Source of the DNA: Larus michahellis
Taxonomy: Eukaryota > Chordata > Aves > Charadriiformes > Laridae
Length of the DNA stretch: 64,000 bases
NCBI RefSeq assembly: GCF_964199755.1
Contig: NC_133902.1
Coordinates: 60,147,217-60,211,216, forward strand
Direction: 5' to 3'
Shown: positions 11,901 through 55,000 of the stretch, piece by piece
How positions within the stretch are numbered: position 1 is the first letter of the stretch
Layout: the number at the start of each line of letters is the position of its first letter
Notes under the pieces: generated by a model
The model's input: only the letters and a program-made list of their open reading frames with translations
What the model was told of the DNA's origin: nothing
Database searches by the model: none
Position numbers and translations under genes: made by a program

Positions 11901-13387
11901 AACATAAGGATTTTTTTCAAGTTACGTTCTACAAGAACAAATGCTGGATCTTTTGCAAAGCTTTTGACACTCAAGTCAGCATCGCACTTTGGATCATACA
12001 GTCGCAACGATGACCCCTCCAGCAGCTCACACAGCACGCATCTGTGGAGCTCCCTGCTGTAGTTTATGCAGCTGAAGCACATAACAATTAAATCTATAAG
12101 ACAACGTTGATTGTATCTCAGAAAGCATACTGGGAAAAAAACCTACTAGACATCTAGTAGAAACGTTCTCCACCGCTCAGCAAACAGCCCGTGCAAAGAC
12201 TTGCATTGTTAACGCGAGCAGCAGAGACTAAAAGGTACGCAAACAGGTCAATCGCATTACAGCCTATTTACGGGGCAATTAACCTCCAGAAAGAGTCCAT
12301 AATGTCCTCGAGTGTGTCAGGATGAAGCGCTAATGGTACTGACCAGCCCACTCAGTAAACGTTCATTCTCCCACGTAAGAGCCCTATTCAAGAGGTTTCA
12401 TACCAAAGGTTGATCTTAAATACCGTAATTAGCTAACGGCTTACTTCCACCGAGCTGCATGTGCCACACCGAATCTTTGCAAAGCTTCGCTACTCTGGGC
12501 TGAACTTCTGTGGATCACCTGGATTTAGAAACATTGAAAGAACCGTATTATTATGACGTGTATAATTTTGGCTATTAAAAATACTAGAATACCATATTCA
12601 AATTTGAGGACCACAGAGTGGGGCAGAATTCACAAAATGCCAGAACATTGGTGAATTTTGAATAAACACCTCACCTTTTACAGCTTGCAGTATTATGGAA
12701 ATAGAATTAGAGACGTTAATGCTTTTCACCAACCAGCTGCTATTACAGAAATCCGTATGAAACCTCCGAATAGGCGCTATTGGCTTCGTGCAAGGACATC
12801 AGCGCTTTAAACGTACATTTTAAGAGGTGCCTAGACTGTGACAGACAATGGCAAACTGCGATCCGGCCCAGAGCGCGGGGACATTTGAAACATTAAGTGC
12901 CAAAAAACTGGGGTGGTAGAAGGGCGTTAGTGTCCCAAAGCGATGGGCGCTGCTCCATCACGCGGCCTCCGACCGGGCTCTGCCACTCCCCGGCGCCGCC
13001 GCTGCGGCTCCCAGTTTTCCAAGAATTAATTCTGTTAAAGCTTCCCCCTAAAACAGCAAAAGGCACTAAAAGAAAAACGTTACCAACGACAGATTGGCAA
13101 GCTGTTTTTTAAAAATATATACTTTCTCGGTTTAGGTAGAATTTCTCCCATTCCATCTCTACGTACCTATCGGAAAAGTATTGCCTTTATAATGTCTTCC
13201 TAACCGTTAAAAATTGTCCCTTGATCAATATGTTCAATGAACAAATGAACGGAGTAAAAAAAAACCTCCAAATCCTAAACTATAATATTGTGTATTAAAT
13301 CAAGACCATAAAACTAAAATTTAATAAAAAACTGACTAGATGCTTTTTTCCCACAATATACATACTTAGTGGACTTTTCATCTTTCT

Positions 13388-13393
13388 TTTATT
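13388..13393 (-). terminator. ACVR1C: Proximal poly(A) signal AATAAA for ACVR1C
   Basis: Minus-strand AATAAA about 500 nt downstream of the stop codon. If used, it would produce a transcript with a short 3' UTR lacking most of the AT-rich region. Confidence 0.4.
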
Positions 13394-13892
13394 TGCTTAG
13401 GTAATGATAAATATAGTTTTTTAAAATGCATTTTACTGACAGCCCCTTTTCAGATTCCTGCGCAAAAATACGTAAAAAGCTTGATTAAATTTGGTCTTTT
13501 ACTTGGTTTGAGGATAAAAGGTGTGGTTTGTCTTCCAAACAAGCTTTAACCAATACCAGCTATTTCCAATTTGTTTGGAGTTTGACTAGGATAAAAAGCG
13601 CAATAGCGAAAGGTATCGTTACGCTGCCGTGCTGTTTTAAGCTCCTTTCTGCGATTAGCCTAGTGTCTAATTTACTTTTGAAAACCAAAGCAAGTCATCA
13701 ACCTGCTGTATAAAAGATGAGTCAAAGCTGCCCTTTCCAGTGGCCAAAGATGAAGGTGGATGTCAGTGCTCTGGTTTGGGCACTCAAAATACTGAACCAC
13801 GCTATGTGAGGTAGACCAAAAATAAAAATACTATCACATGTTAAAAGACAAACAGAAGAATTCGTTGCCCTCTCCTCCTCCAGGGAGCTCGC

Positions 13893-42877
<28,985 letters not shown>

Positions 42878-44150
42878 GGCCGCGCTCCGGCGGCGGGGCC
42901 GGGTCCTGCGGCGGCTGCTGCGGCTCCGGCTCCCCCCGCCGCCGCCGCCGGCAGCTGCCCGCGCCCCCCCGCCGGCGGCGGCAGCTATAGCGGTGCGGGG
43001 AGGGGCCCCGCCGGCCCCGCCCGCCCCCGCGCACCTTCCCGCGGGGCTGCGCCGGGCGGGGAGGGGGCGGCGGCGGGGCCGCCCCGCCCGCGGCCCCCCC
43101 AGCGCTTCTCCCCGCCCCGCCCGGACGCCCCCCAGCGCCCCCGCCGTTCTCCCCGCCCCGCCCCGCCCGGGGGCCGCCGGCCAAGGCTCTGCCCCCCCGC
43201 GGGTCCCGGTGCGAGCCCCGGGGCTGCCCCGAGCCCGGCCCGGCGGGGGGTACGGGCAGCAGCGGGGTTTGGGGGTGCGGGAGGGGCGGCCGGAGCCAGC
43301 CGAAGCGGGGGGCATTGGGGGCAGCCACCCTCTCCCAGCCCGGCTGACACGGCTGCAGGGTTCCTCGTTACACCCGTGTGGAAGTTCGAGCTGCAGCTGG
43401 ACATCAAACTAGCCCAAAATAGCACTTCTCGGTTCTTAATTTTTATTTATTTTTTTTTCCCCTTAAATACCTATTAGTGGGTTTTGGCATTTTTCCCTTG
43501 GCTGCTTCATCAGGCTGTGCCAAGTTTTCCACATAGAGCAGAAGTCTGAACTGTTTTCAGCATCTCATCAGTATCTTGTTATGATCTATTCCACCCACAC
43601 CAAGACCCTCAACCCCACCATCCCTTACAGCCTGGACAGGACGAGCCTCCCAAAAGCTCCCTTAAATACTGCAAACCACCATGACAGTTTTTAAAGCCAT
43701 CGTGCCACTATAACCCAGAAGCCTCAGTAGTGCTTACATGATCATCTTAAAATCAACTCAATTTGAATCAAGACTCAATCAAGTCTACTCTAGAAGTGTT
43801 AGAGGAGCAGACTATGTCGCCTCATTTGTCTTTAGGAAGGTGCTGCACATGCTCCATTTCTCTGTATTTGTTTTACAGTAAAAACACCAGCAAGAGCCCC
43901 CTTTCCCACACATCGTTAGATGCATCTCTGGATTTTTATTACTGCCATGTAATACACTTTACTAGTATTATGACATCTCTATCAAGCCTTTTAGACTTCC
44001 CTAGACAGTAATTTCCTAGCAGCAATTCCCAGTTTTTTGAATACTGAAGTTAGTGACATTTGTCAAATCAGCCTTTTGCAGCTTACCGTGTTCTACCTGC
44101 TATTTCCAAATGCCCTGGTGGAGGCTCCACAGCTGTGTTAAAATGCCTGG

Positions 44151-44194
44151 AAAAAAAAAATTAAAAAAAAAAAAAACAAAAAACAAAAAAAAGA
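44151..44194 (+). repeat. A-rich simple repeat
   Basis: Long A-runs interrupted by TT and single C bases. No adjacent retrotransposon tail is recognised, so it is listed as low-complexity sequence only. Confidence 0.9.
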
Positions 44195-46944
44195 ATCATC
44201 ACTGTCTGTTGATTTTATTCATGTAATTTTCCTTAAGTATTTATCCAGGGTCACAACCCTGGCCATATTCATGAGGTCTTTACTTGCTCCTAGTCCCGGC
44301 TGTGTCCCGGCTGCAGGGTCCCGGCTGAGCCCCCCTCGCTCCCTGGGCTGCTCCCACCCACTGGCTGAGCCAGCGGTGGTCCAGGTGCCTCTTCCCAGGC
44401 AACTGTAGGTCAGGAGTTTCAGCTTCAGGTCCTGGGATGTGGCAATTCAATGCATCCCGGTGCTTTGCTGCTAACATTAGAAAATTACCGCAGGACTCGG
44501 TTCAATTAGGAGCAGGATGCTGTGGAGCGGAGACCCAGATAACCTGAGCGAGAACTCGCCAACAGCGAGCGGTGCAGGGAGGTGACGATGCTCCCGCTCC
44601 ATCCCTCGCACCGGGCACCCCAGGGAGGTGTCCCTACAGCCCTGCATCCTCCTTCATCAACTGCTTGGGAAAAATTAACCCGATTTCACTAAATTCTTTT
44701 AAGACACCCCAGAGGAGGAGTGCCCAGCTGTGCAGCAATAGGAGCGGCGATAAGCCGGGGACGAGGAAGCTGAGCTGGATTCCCTCTGCAACGGCTGCCG
44801 GGGAAGAGCCCGGAGCAGCCGAGGGCTGGCGCGGCCGAGGGCTCGCTGCTCTCCCTGGGGAAGGAGCATCCAAGGGAGCTGCCTTCCGGAAGGGAAGAGA
44901 ACACCACAAGACATGCAGAAAAAGGAGTACGACCACCTGCCTTACCGCCCCGTGCCCTCAGACACACACCAAAGGCAGATTCCCCGGGGTGCAGGGACAA
45001 GAGCCCCGGCACCCCCTGGACCCTGCCGGTGCAGAGACCGGGGTCCCTCTGAGCGCGCCGGCGCGTGCCCAGGGTGTAGACCCCCAAAAAGACCCCTCTC
45101 ACAGTCCAGCAGAGCAAACTCACACGGGTTTCCCTTGGTTTCAATGTTGTGGGTTTGTTCTGGGAATGTTTTTATGTGTTTATCTCAACCAATGTGTTCA
45201 AATTACCACTACTCGACCTGTGTTTCTGCTCTTTCACAAGCAAAAGTCATTTGACTAAATGCTTTTAGAAAGAAAATTAATTAACCTGCACTAAGACACA
45301 AATACAACAAAGGTGAAAACCAGTAGTCTAGAATTAAGGACCCATTAAATAAAATAAAAACAAACCTGCTCTTTACAACTTTTTTTTAATTGACATCCAA
45401 ATATAGCCAGGGAAGGTATCCAGGACTTCCATGTCACCCCACCACCAGCGAAATGCCATGGGAATGACAACATCTTATTACAACTAAGTCCAACCTGTCG
45501 ACAGTTTCATAGCAAACGCTATAGGTATACGTAGTATCATACTGAAATATAACACGGCGGCATATTGCATACCTTTCTGCTTTATAAATCGTGCGGAGTG
45601 CTTAGAAAATACGTGCCAAGATCTATTAAAAATAATGCAGGTTTGGGTGTCAAAGCAATAAAACAATAGAGGAAAAATTTGCAACTGCCTCCGTTCTGGG
45701 AGCAGAGAGCCGGTAACCGCGCTCTGCCCGCCGCTGCCAACACCCCTCACGCCACGCATCGCCCCCAGGCAGATCCAGCCTCTCCTGGGAACGTCAGGAT
45801 CCTCACCAACATCTGGCTCCTGCGCATCTACCTGACAAAATTAGATAAACATGACACTGTTCTTGGCAAATCCATGTTTTCCCTCTTTCCTTTTGAAGGC
45901 TTACAAATAATTCGTTTTATTTGCTCAGTGCTACTAGAAAGTGTAAACGTATCTCATCCAGACCCCTCTCTGGTTCATAGCACATAACTATTCTGCGCTT
46001 TTGTTTGAAGGAAGACATAGAATTATGAATTATGTAATTAAAGTAGTTAAGGTTATTCTTCAGGGAAAAAAAAATAAATCTATAAAACACATTTGCATCA
46101 CAGAAGTGATGAAGAAAACAGTATCTCCTGTGCTTGTCAAGAACAAGAATCCAAGTTTATAGAAGTTTGCAGCACACATACTGGGAAAAAACAGCTCTTA
46201 ATAAAATGTCCATTCTGATTTTAAATAAACATTGCTGATAAGAAAAAACGGTTAGCTATTTATTTTAATAGCATCCCCAAATGTACTTTTTATCTCACTA
46301 CATAAATAGAACAGAAAGGCTTTTCTTCTCAAATTTTCCATTTTCATTACAAGTGTTAAAAGGGTCCAGCAGGAAGGACATTCCACGCTTTCTCCCTTCC
46401 AGTATAATAATGGAGCGGAGCCCAGTGATTTGCTGTGTGCCCTTTCTCTAGACGTCTCCTCTCCCTGCGTCTCAGAGCCCTTGGAAGACCTGTTGTACAA
46501 ACTTTGCCTTCAAGCAGGCGGCAGAGCCGCTCACCCCTGCCCTAAGGAGAGCGCTGCAGCTGGTGCCTGAATGCTGGAGAGGGCTGATGGCATCTCTAAA
46601 GACAAATACTCGGCGTGACCAGGCGTAACGGTGACGAGAATTTCACACCATTCACCGGTGCCGCCGGTGTACGAGTTCTCTGCGTTTGGAACCTGCCCGA
46701 TGGCCCGCTGACGCTCTGGGGGACAGCGAGGGCTTTCACCAGACCTTCCCGCCCGGCGCGGCACAGCTCGGCTCATCCATGCGCTGGGTGCCGGGAAGCA
46801 GCCGCCGCCTGCACCCCTTGCACAATTCCCGGGAACAACGTCAGAGCGGGTGACAGAACCACTCCGCAGCTAAAAGCCACCATCTCAACTAGGGACGGAG
46901 GGACACAGAGAGAGACGGGCTCTGTCGGTGCAGGTGTGGGTAAG

Positions 46945-47475
46945 TACCTCGAGGGCTGCGTCCAGTTTTGGGCCCCTCACTCCAGGAAAGACACTGAGGT
47001 GCTGGAGCATGTCCAGAGAAGGGCAACGGAGCTGGTGAAGGGTCCGGAGAACAAGGAGAAGGGTCTGGAGAACTTGTGAGGAGCGGCTGAGGGAGCTGGG
47101 GGTGCTCAGCCTGGAGAAGAGGAGGCTGAGGGGAGACCTTCTCGCTCTCTACAGCTCCCTGAAAGGAGGGGGTAGCCAGGGGGGGTCGGGCTCTGCTCCC
47201 AAGGAACAGGCCATGGGACAAGAGGAAACGGCCTCAAGTTGCACCAGGGCAGGTTTAGGATGGATATTAGGGAAAATTTCTTCCCCCAAAGGGCTGTCAA
47301 GCGCTGGAAGAGGCTGCCCAGGGCAGTGGTGGAGTCGCCATCCCTGGAGGTGTTCAAAAGCCGGGCAGACGTGGTGCTTAGAGATACGGTTTAGTGATGG
47401 GTTTTGTCAGAGTTGGGTTGGTGGCTGGACTCGATGCTCTGAAAGGTCCCTCCCAACCCCGGCAATTCTGTGACT
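46945..47475 (+). mobile_element. CR1 LINE 3' fragment, plus orientation (about 0.5 kb)
   Basis: Classical CR1 3' sequence: GTCCAGTTTTGGGCCCCTCAC, CTGGAGCATGTCCAGAGAAGGG, GGCCTCAAGTTGCACCAGGG, GGAAGAGGCTGCCCAGGGCA, GGACTCGATGCTCTGAAAGG, ending CAATTCTGTGACT. It extends further 5' than the other copies in this window. The internal reading frame is broken by stops, so it is not autonomous. It abuts an opposite CR1 copy at its 3' end. Confidence 0.95.
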
Positions 47476-47582
47476 CAGAATCACAGAATCTTCATGGTTG
47501 GAAAGGACCCTTAAGATCATGGAGTCCAACCAAACAACCTACAATCTCTGCCACTAGAGCATGCCCTGAAGTGCCACATCTA
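47476..47582 (-). mobile_element. CR1 LINE 3' fragment, minus orientation
   Basis: Begins CAGAATCACAGAATCTTCATGG and TTGGAAAGGACCCTTAAGATC, then GGAGTCCAACC and GCCACTAGAGCATGCCCTGAAG, the complement of a CR1 3' end. It starts exactly where the plus-strand copy finishes, giving a tail-to-tail pair. Confidence 0.93.
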
Positions 47583-49032
47583 GACTCTATGACTCCAAGT
47601 CAGGTTGTCCCCGAGTCGCAGGGAGGCCCTCGACGCCGCTGGCTGCAGCAGGAATGGGTTTGTTACGCCAACGGGTGCACAAAGCCCCGGGAGCCCTGGC
47701 AGCGCCAGGGAGGAGCCGCAGCTCTGCCCATCGGGGTGTCCTGCGCCCACAGCACCCCCCGATCTCCCCGGGGACTGGGACCAGCCCCCGCAGCCCCTCC
47801 TGGCACCACCAAACCACGAATCCCTCCTCCTCCCCCCTAGGAGCATGGCCTGGGCAGGGAGAAGGGAGCGCTAATTATCAACTCCTAATTACTACTACCC
47901 TCTTCGTTTGTTTCTGCCCCGTCTCCGACAGTGGCTGGCTTCGGTCATTTCCCTGAAGCACAGCACACGAGGGAAGAGCCGTGCCCCATGTTCTCATCAG
48001 CAATGCCGAAATCAGACTCCATTTGTCCCAATTCGTTTGTCCTTAGTGTACCATAGCTTTTATTAAGGGAAATTTGTAAATGCTAATGTTTGATTTTCAG
48101 GCAAAGGCAAAGTGCCCGACCTTGCACTGAAGTCAGTGGGAGCCGAGGTTATAAGTAGCTGAGGACACTTGTATGGACTCCCTGCCACAAACTGCACCGA
48201 CTGGAACGGGGCACGATTTTCTGTTCCTCCCCCCCTTCCACTGGATAACAGTTTTTTAGCCACATCTACATTATTCCTTGAATAATACAGATACTGAGGG
48301 TTTTGTCAAGCATTATTTTGTTCTACGTCCTGGCTTCTGGGATGGGGTTTTTTTTTTAGAATCTCCTTTCCCTCTTACATCCACTATCATAACTGCATTT
48401 TTTTCTTGCGATTCCAGAACACATAAACACTGAAATGACGAAACTCTCCCAGAGTAAGTCTGCCATTTGAGTTGCGTATTGTACAACCTTAATCCCTTCC
48501 TTCCTACTCCTCCCCTCCCCACCGTCCCTAATAACATACGTGCGTGAGTTTATCTTTACTCGTTGATACCAAGAGGCATCTTGTGGTTAAGCAGATCTAG
48601 TCCAAGAAATGCTGCCCACCATTAATATGCTATTAGGTAGAAAAGTCTAATCAAGTCTCCACCCCACCAACGCACCTCGAGGACCGAAGTGCAGCCCAGG
48701 GTGCCACCCGTAACGCGCTGCTCTGCAGCGGGGGTGTCTCGTTTGAGGAGAAGCCCCTTCAGTTCTTCTCCTTGCTCAGACCCTGCTGAAGACGCAGCGA
48801 GCGCTGCAGGTTCTCTCCACACGCCTCAGAGCTCACCTGGTGGGGGCTGTTGCTAGCTACGGTCAAGGATCCAAAAAGTATATTGTATAAAGTATATTGA
48901 AAAGCAGAATTGGAGAGAATTTATCCACCTGAATGTAGCAGCCAGCAGTTGGAACAAGCAGGAACATCTGTTGTGTCTGTCCAGCCCCCACCCAGAGATT
49001 ATATTACATTGTACATGTTATTTTACACAGTT

Positions 49033-49049
49033 TATATATATATATATAT
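49033..49049 (+). repeat. TA dinucleotide microsatellite
   Basis: Uninterrupted TA repeat of about eight units in AT-rich intergenic sequence. Confidence 0.95.
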
Positions 49050-52000
49050 TTTGAAAACTCTGTTTTTATTCCTGTCATGAACATTGGGAGTGAAGGTTAA
49101 TCATGACAAAACCGATACAGCTGTTGACCAGAGCAGCCCACCCTAAGGGATCTCAGACCCCTCCGTGAGCAGTGACCACCACGCTGTCACGGCTGGGTGC
49201 ACCCAGGCAGCCGCTGGGGACTCAGGCGGAGACGCTTCACTTTAGAGGAGATTTACTGAGCTCAAGAAAAGATGACAGACACCCAGTAACTGGGAAATAA
49301 CTGGGACTTTTGGCCCAAGTAAGCTATCTGTCTGGGACAGGAGGCCGCATCCTCCAGCAGACACGGCACGGAGGAGCACGGAGGGGAGGGAAAGTCCTCT
49401 CCAAAGCTGGCGGGGGGCAGGAGCTGGTCCCGCTCTTCTGCACATCATTTGATGTTTCGCCAATAAAAGACAAGTTTAACCTCCAACTAATTACCAGTCT
49501 GGAGGCACAAGCCCTACATATAAATACATGACTCCAAGAGTCTCCTCGTCGTTTGGGATCACATACGGGATCTCGGTTCCTGAAGGCGCTAGAGAGCCCT
49601 AGCAGGGTAACGGACCGATAGGCCAAGTAACTCAAAGGGCTGAAGACGTGTTTATGAGAAGCAATGTTGTAGAAACTTGTTCGCCAAAGCTGGAGGAGTT
49701 CATTTGGGACCTCAATACACATCTGTTAGAAAACAGAAATTTTAAGGCTTGTTGACACACATCAATCCGTAACACTTAGAATATGGGTACTGGCAGTATA
49801 ATTTAAATGTCTGACAAATTTTCCTATTCTCCCCTCCCTCGTCTGTATTTGTAAGCAGTATGTCAGAACACTAACCCTACGGCTCTGTCATAGCTATCGG
49901 GTCGAATGCTCCATCCACCTTCTTCGTACGTCACGCGGCGACGCTGTCAACATCATCTATTTTAAACAAGGCCCCATTTGCATGATGTAATACTGATAAT
50001 ACCTTGTGTCTTCAAAACACATTTGATACCTTTTGTGTCCATGTAGGCCATTAAAAACTAATTGTCTGGGCACTTCATATGCTATTATATTTCATATTAC
50101 AGGATGTCCACGAAACCTGGAACAATGCGTTTCAAGTTGCCTGCTGGGTCTTGACCTCCTACCTCAATAAGTTTCATGTAAATAAATGCCATTATAACTA
50201 GTATTGATATAGAATTACAAGCTGCTTACAATTTTAAATTGTTTTGGAACGGAGTTTAAAACCCACCCCAAACCCCAGAAGCCATTCGCGCTCTCTCAAC
50301 CCTTCTCCCCACTTTGTTCTGCCTTGGTTTGCCTCCAGCCCTCAACCTCAGCCACTGCTTGGAAGCGCCTAAGGTTACTACAGCACGTCACGAAGCCCAT
50401 CGCTAAGGCAGCAACATAGACGCTTAAAGGCCTTTTCGCAAAGTTCGTGCTCTGAACAGTGGCCTTTTTTTGTTTTTCAAAGATTACCAACATTGCTTTA
50501 CTCTGAATTTGGTGAGGCCCTTGAGAGGCAGTAAGAGTAGAAAACACGACAACCTGAATCTGAGTTGAACTTCTGTAATTTAAAAGCAGGATGCTCTACG
50601 TTTGCGTGTATTAGTACAGAATAAGGATGAAAAGCGGCGAGTGCCCTCCCTCCTCCTGCCGCCTCCCAAGGCCAGGGGTCAGGGTGAGGAGCTCCTGCTG
50701 AAACACCTGAGCGCAGGCAGAACGCGTTGATGGCCACGGGCTGGAACTGCACTTCAGGACCCACTGAAAATCACGCCTGGGGCAAAGAGGGGGAGGAGAG
50801 CCCCTTACTCACCTCTCCCCGTGTCTCTAGAGCTTCGGTGATGGCAGGCTGGGTCCCCAGTTACCCATCACTGATCTTTCACCCTTTGTCTCTAATCCTC
50901 ATCAGCCCTTTGACACACCAAATGCCAGTGGAGAACAGAAGAGCAACAAAGCAAGGGACGGAGGGAAAAAAACCACCACACTTTGCGGCTATTGTGAGGC
51001 AAACGTGCTCCCAAGTTAGATGTTTGCATGGCATGGTTCATAGTAGGACAGAAATAGCGTATCCTGGGGATTTAAGAGTCTTTGGAAATGGGTAGCACCA
51101 TAAAAAAGTTTGCCAACTGGAAGTACTTCTAGGGTTGGCTGGAAAACAAGAATTTTGTTTTGTAATTTGTTTTGCTCCACATCAGGACAAAACCAAGACC
51201 TATTGAAATTCTGTGCAAGCAAAACAAAACGAAGTACACGGACATCCCAGAAGGGCCAGCAGGTCAGTAGCTACCACTTACCTTGGTCCTCTGCGTCCCG
51301 GGTCAGCACCCCAGCGACGGAGCTGTCTCGCAGTCTGTCTCTCTCCTGCTCCGTTCATCCAGAAGTGCTATGAACCCTTCCAAAAATTGCCATCAGAATC
51401 ATCCATTTCTGCAAGAACATTATATTGTTGATCATGGCAATTTGAAAAAGCGTCAAAAAATTCCCAAACTGTTCCAAGAACCATTTTACAATTACAACAA
51501 GTCACACTTACAACCCCCTCCCCGCTTCTTTCTACAGCTCTGAAATCTATAAAACAGCAGCCCATAAATCTATTGCAAAGTTCATATTAATCTGAGTGGG
51601 TGCCTTTTTGATGAGGAGGGTAATAATGGAACTTCTTGGAACATTTTAGCATCATTCAGACAGAAGAAGTGTCCAAAGCATTAGTGTAATTAAAAAGTTA
51701 ATTCTCTAATGGGACTGCCCTCACCGCAGTGAGGACTTGACCTTCCGTCCGTTAATCCCCAGTGGAAAGCACAAGCGGAGGCCGCTGCTCAGAGCGGGAC
51801 AGCTGCTAGAGATGATCCTCAAATGGCGTCCTCACCAGTCACTTCTGTACTGCTGTGGACAAGAACGCGCTCTTCCCGTCTTCTCATCCCTCCTGACACC
51901 AGCCCTGGGCTTCGGATCAGGCGGGGTGTGCTGGCCACCGGGGCTTATGCCGGGTGTGCCCTATGGGCAGCTCCTGGTGGCCCATTTCAGCGCCATCTCC

Positions 52001-55000
52001 GGGGGGAGCGAGGCGAGAGGAGACTCGCCAGGAACAGCAAAAGGAAAAGCGAGCCACAGGCTGGTAACTGCCGGAGGTGGCCAGAGGCGCAGGGAAGGAG
52101 TAAAGGAAAGGCCAGAGCCTTCCCCTGACGGCTCCCATCGTGACTTGAGAGCCCCACAAAACACAGCAGAAGACTCTAAGAATATTTCTCAGGCAGTTTT
52201 TTAAGAAGGTGCTTGCAGAGAAAACACAATTTAAGATTATCTCATCCCGTGGGCAATTAGAAACAGTAAAATACCATTGGTTTGGGGTTTGTTACTGTTA
52301 TCAGTGTTCTTTCTCCCAACGAAGGTGGGTAGTGGTGTATTTTAAATTCACACACAATCTCATTACAGGAGACTTGACATAGTAAATTTGTCAGTTTTCA
52401 GCTTGTTTTCAATGTGAGCTGAAATACAACCACTTGAACTCTCGCCACGGCACCGGTCGATGGCTGTGGCGTTGTCTAAAGCGGGTCCTGAGCTCAGTCG
52501 GGAGCACCATTGCTTGTCTTCCACGTTTCTTAAACAGCTCAAGCGTATGACAAATATGAAGCTATTTTTAACTCCACGCATTAAAGATCCACAAACAGTA
52601 AATAATCAAACAAGGATAAATGGGTAGACTAAAGGCATTATCTTTCCCTCCTTATTTTGCAGCTTCTTTGTCACCGAGTTACGGCAAGCTTTTCTTTGCT
52701 GGCAGTTCCCCTATTCTTATAAACCGCCTTTTAGCCCTTTCAATTTCCTCCTTTTTAGTACTTGTGTTAAAGATACGGTCTCATTAGTGGAGGTAGACAA
52801 CGTAATGTGACGGCTATTTTTGCAAATTTTTAGAATGAAATTCCTGGCTGGCACCCAGCAGTTCCCCACCCCTCACCGCCTTTGGGGGGTATCGCATTTC
52901 AAGGCTTCAGGTTTTCCAGGAGAATGTTCCAAGGATGAAGAAAGATCTATGCCGTGAATCTGAAACATTTATGATACCTGGGGGTTTTCCAGGCAGTGGA
53001 AAAGGGAGAAGACTGCTGCAGAGACCTATGGGGGAAGAGACTGGTACGACACGGTCCTTCAATCTAGTCAGCAACAGCCGTCGAGCCCCAGTCAAGCACG
53101 TTGAGGTCAAAAGTGGCTGACTGCAGGTTTTACTGTCTTCTACCAAAATTGCCCCCAGCCTAGCTAAGTCTGATCGCCTCTGGCACAGCTCCCTGGGGCC
53201 GGCGCACAGCTTTCCTCCGAGCCCCGGAGGAACAGGACAGCTCGGGGCGGCAAGAGGAAGGTGGGCACAGCCAGAAGTTGACCCCCGCAGCACAACTCCC
53301 AGCACACCCAAGGGAGGAACGGACGCAGAGCAGGAGTCTGTGAGCAAGGAGATGGGAGCGGCGGCAGACCGGGCTCCGGCAGACCCCCGGCCGGCCCGGA
53401 GGAGGGATGGCCGGGGCTGGGAAGTGGCCGTGGAGTGGCACGGGGGGGATGGAGACTGTGCAGCCCTGCGGATGCCAGGTGCCCGCCCTGCAGTCCATCC
53501 ACAGCGGGTCACAGCGCTCGGCTACCGCCTGCGGGTGCCGGGGACACCACTGGCGCGGGGAAGGGGCAGCCACGCTACCGCAGGGGAGCGGCCGGCGCCC
53601 ACCCCACAGCCCAGCCCCTCTCCAGCTCCGCGCTCCAGGACACGGGCCCCGCGTACTCCAAGAAGCGGCACGAGCCTTGGCCGGAGCAGGTGGGAGCAAC
53701 GCAGCTCAGCGAGGCTTCCCAGCGCTGCACAGACACCCCGGCAAGCACTCCCATGGAGAAAACCCGTAACCGCCGACATTCACCCCATCTCCAGCGAGGG
53801 CAGGGAAGCTCCCGGGGTGGGCTCGTTGGCACACCGAGCGTGACCAGCAGCACAGCCAGAGGTCCCACACCCCCCTGAGCTGGCACAGCACATTTAATAG
53901 CTCTTGCTGCACTTAAGCAATTAGAAAAACATGGAAACCAGGTAAAGTCTGCAAGTAACTCCCAGGGTTCAATCTTGATTTTTCACACCTAGACTGGCAA
54001 GAGATGACAATTGCAGCCTCACTCCACTAAGGCGCTGCGATATCTTTACGTCGGTAGAAAGCAGCAACCACAACGTGCAGCAGTAACTCGGGAACGGACC
54101 TGACAGCGGCGCAGGGCTGTGACCAGTGCGCGCTCTGCATCTTCCTCGCTTTCCCGAAGTCCTGCCTCGACACAGTTTATCAGGTCAGAGTGTGCTGGCT
54201 CCTTCTATATGCTGTGAAAGCCATCAAAAAAAAAAATAAATTTAAGCTTTCCAAGATGCCTACAGGAAGAAGAAAATATACAGGTGTCGAAGCTGAACGC
54301 AGCATCAGCTTTTCATTTTTTGAAAGCAGCAGATTTTAGCACAGTAACACACACATGCAGAGGCTGAAACTGATGCCGGTATCTGAGTGTTGTTGATTTT
54401 AGGAGTTCAGGGCTCCTGGGAGCATGAAACCCTCAGCTGTTGCACTGGGAGAGGTGGTCAGCGTTTTGGTGGGGACTGCAGCTGGAAAGACAAGTTAGTA
54501 ATTATTGATGACAGGCAATTTTTTTAAACCCACCTCACATCATCTGCAAGTCAGCTGCTTCATCAGTCACGCCGTTCCTGGAGATGAAAAACCCTGGTAC
54601 AAAGCCCTCGGCACGTTTGCCGTCTGCGCTGAAGCCCCAGCGAGAGGCGACCGGCCGGCAGGGAGGGGATGCACTGGGAGGGGAAGCAGCCGCTGCGGAT
54701 GCTTCCCTGCTCTCCACGCCGGGCACGTCTCGTCCCGCAGCCCACGGCGAGTGCTCGGCCACATCCCCTCCAGCAGAGCAGTGGCCTCCACCGGCCTCCC
54801 CGCCTGGTGTAACCCTGCCCGGCTCCAGGGCAGGGGAAATCACCGCCTGCGGGGCTGCACGGCACTGCCCACCAGTCACCGGCGTAAGGCTGGAAGGCCT
54901 CGGTCGGGAAGCAGCAGAGACAGAGTCCTGAGGAGATACGCCAGGCTGGAGGACAGGACACGTACACGGCTCCCGGGCGGCTCTGCCAGGGCTGCGCCTC

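Larger units (their letters stand above)
8956..13892 (-). other. ACVR1C: ACVR1C 3' untranslated region (probable extent)
   Basis: The region runs from the ACVR1C stop codon to the first strong distal poly(A) signal. Long AT-rich stretches (8940-9480, 9990-10600, 11550-12900, 13050-13700) look like a long vertebrate 3' UTR. Human ACVR1C also has a very long 3' UTR, as I recall it. No coding exon or further splice site is evident. Two GC-rich patches at about 9490-9960 and 10690-10880 interrupt the pattern. A proximal signal near 13390 would give a short isoform with about 0.5 kb of 3' UTR. The exact extent needs transcript data. Confidence 0.55.
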
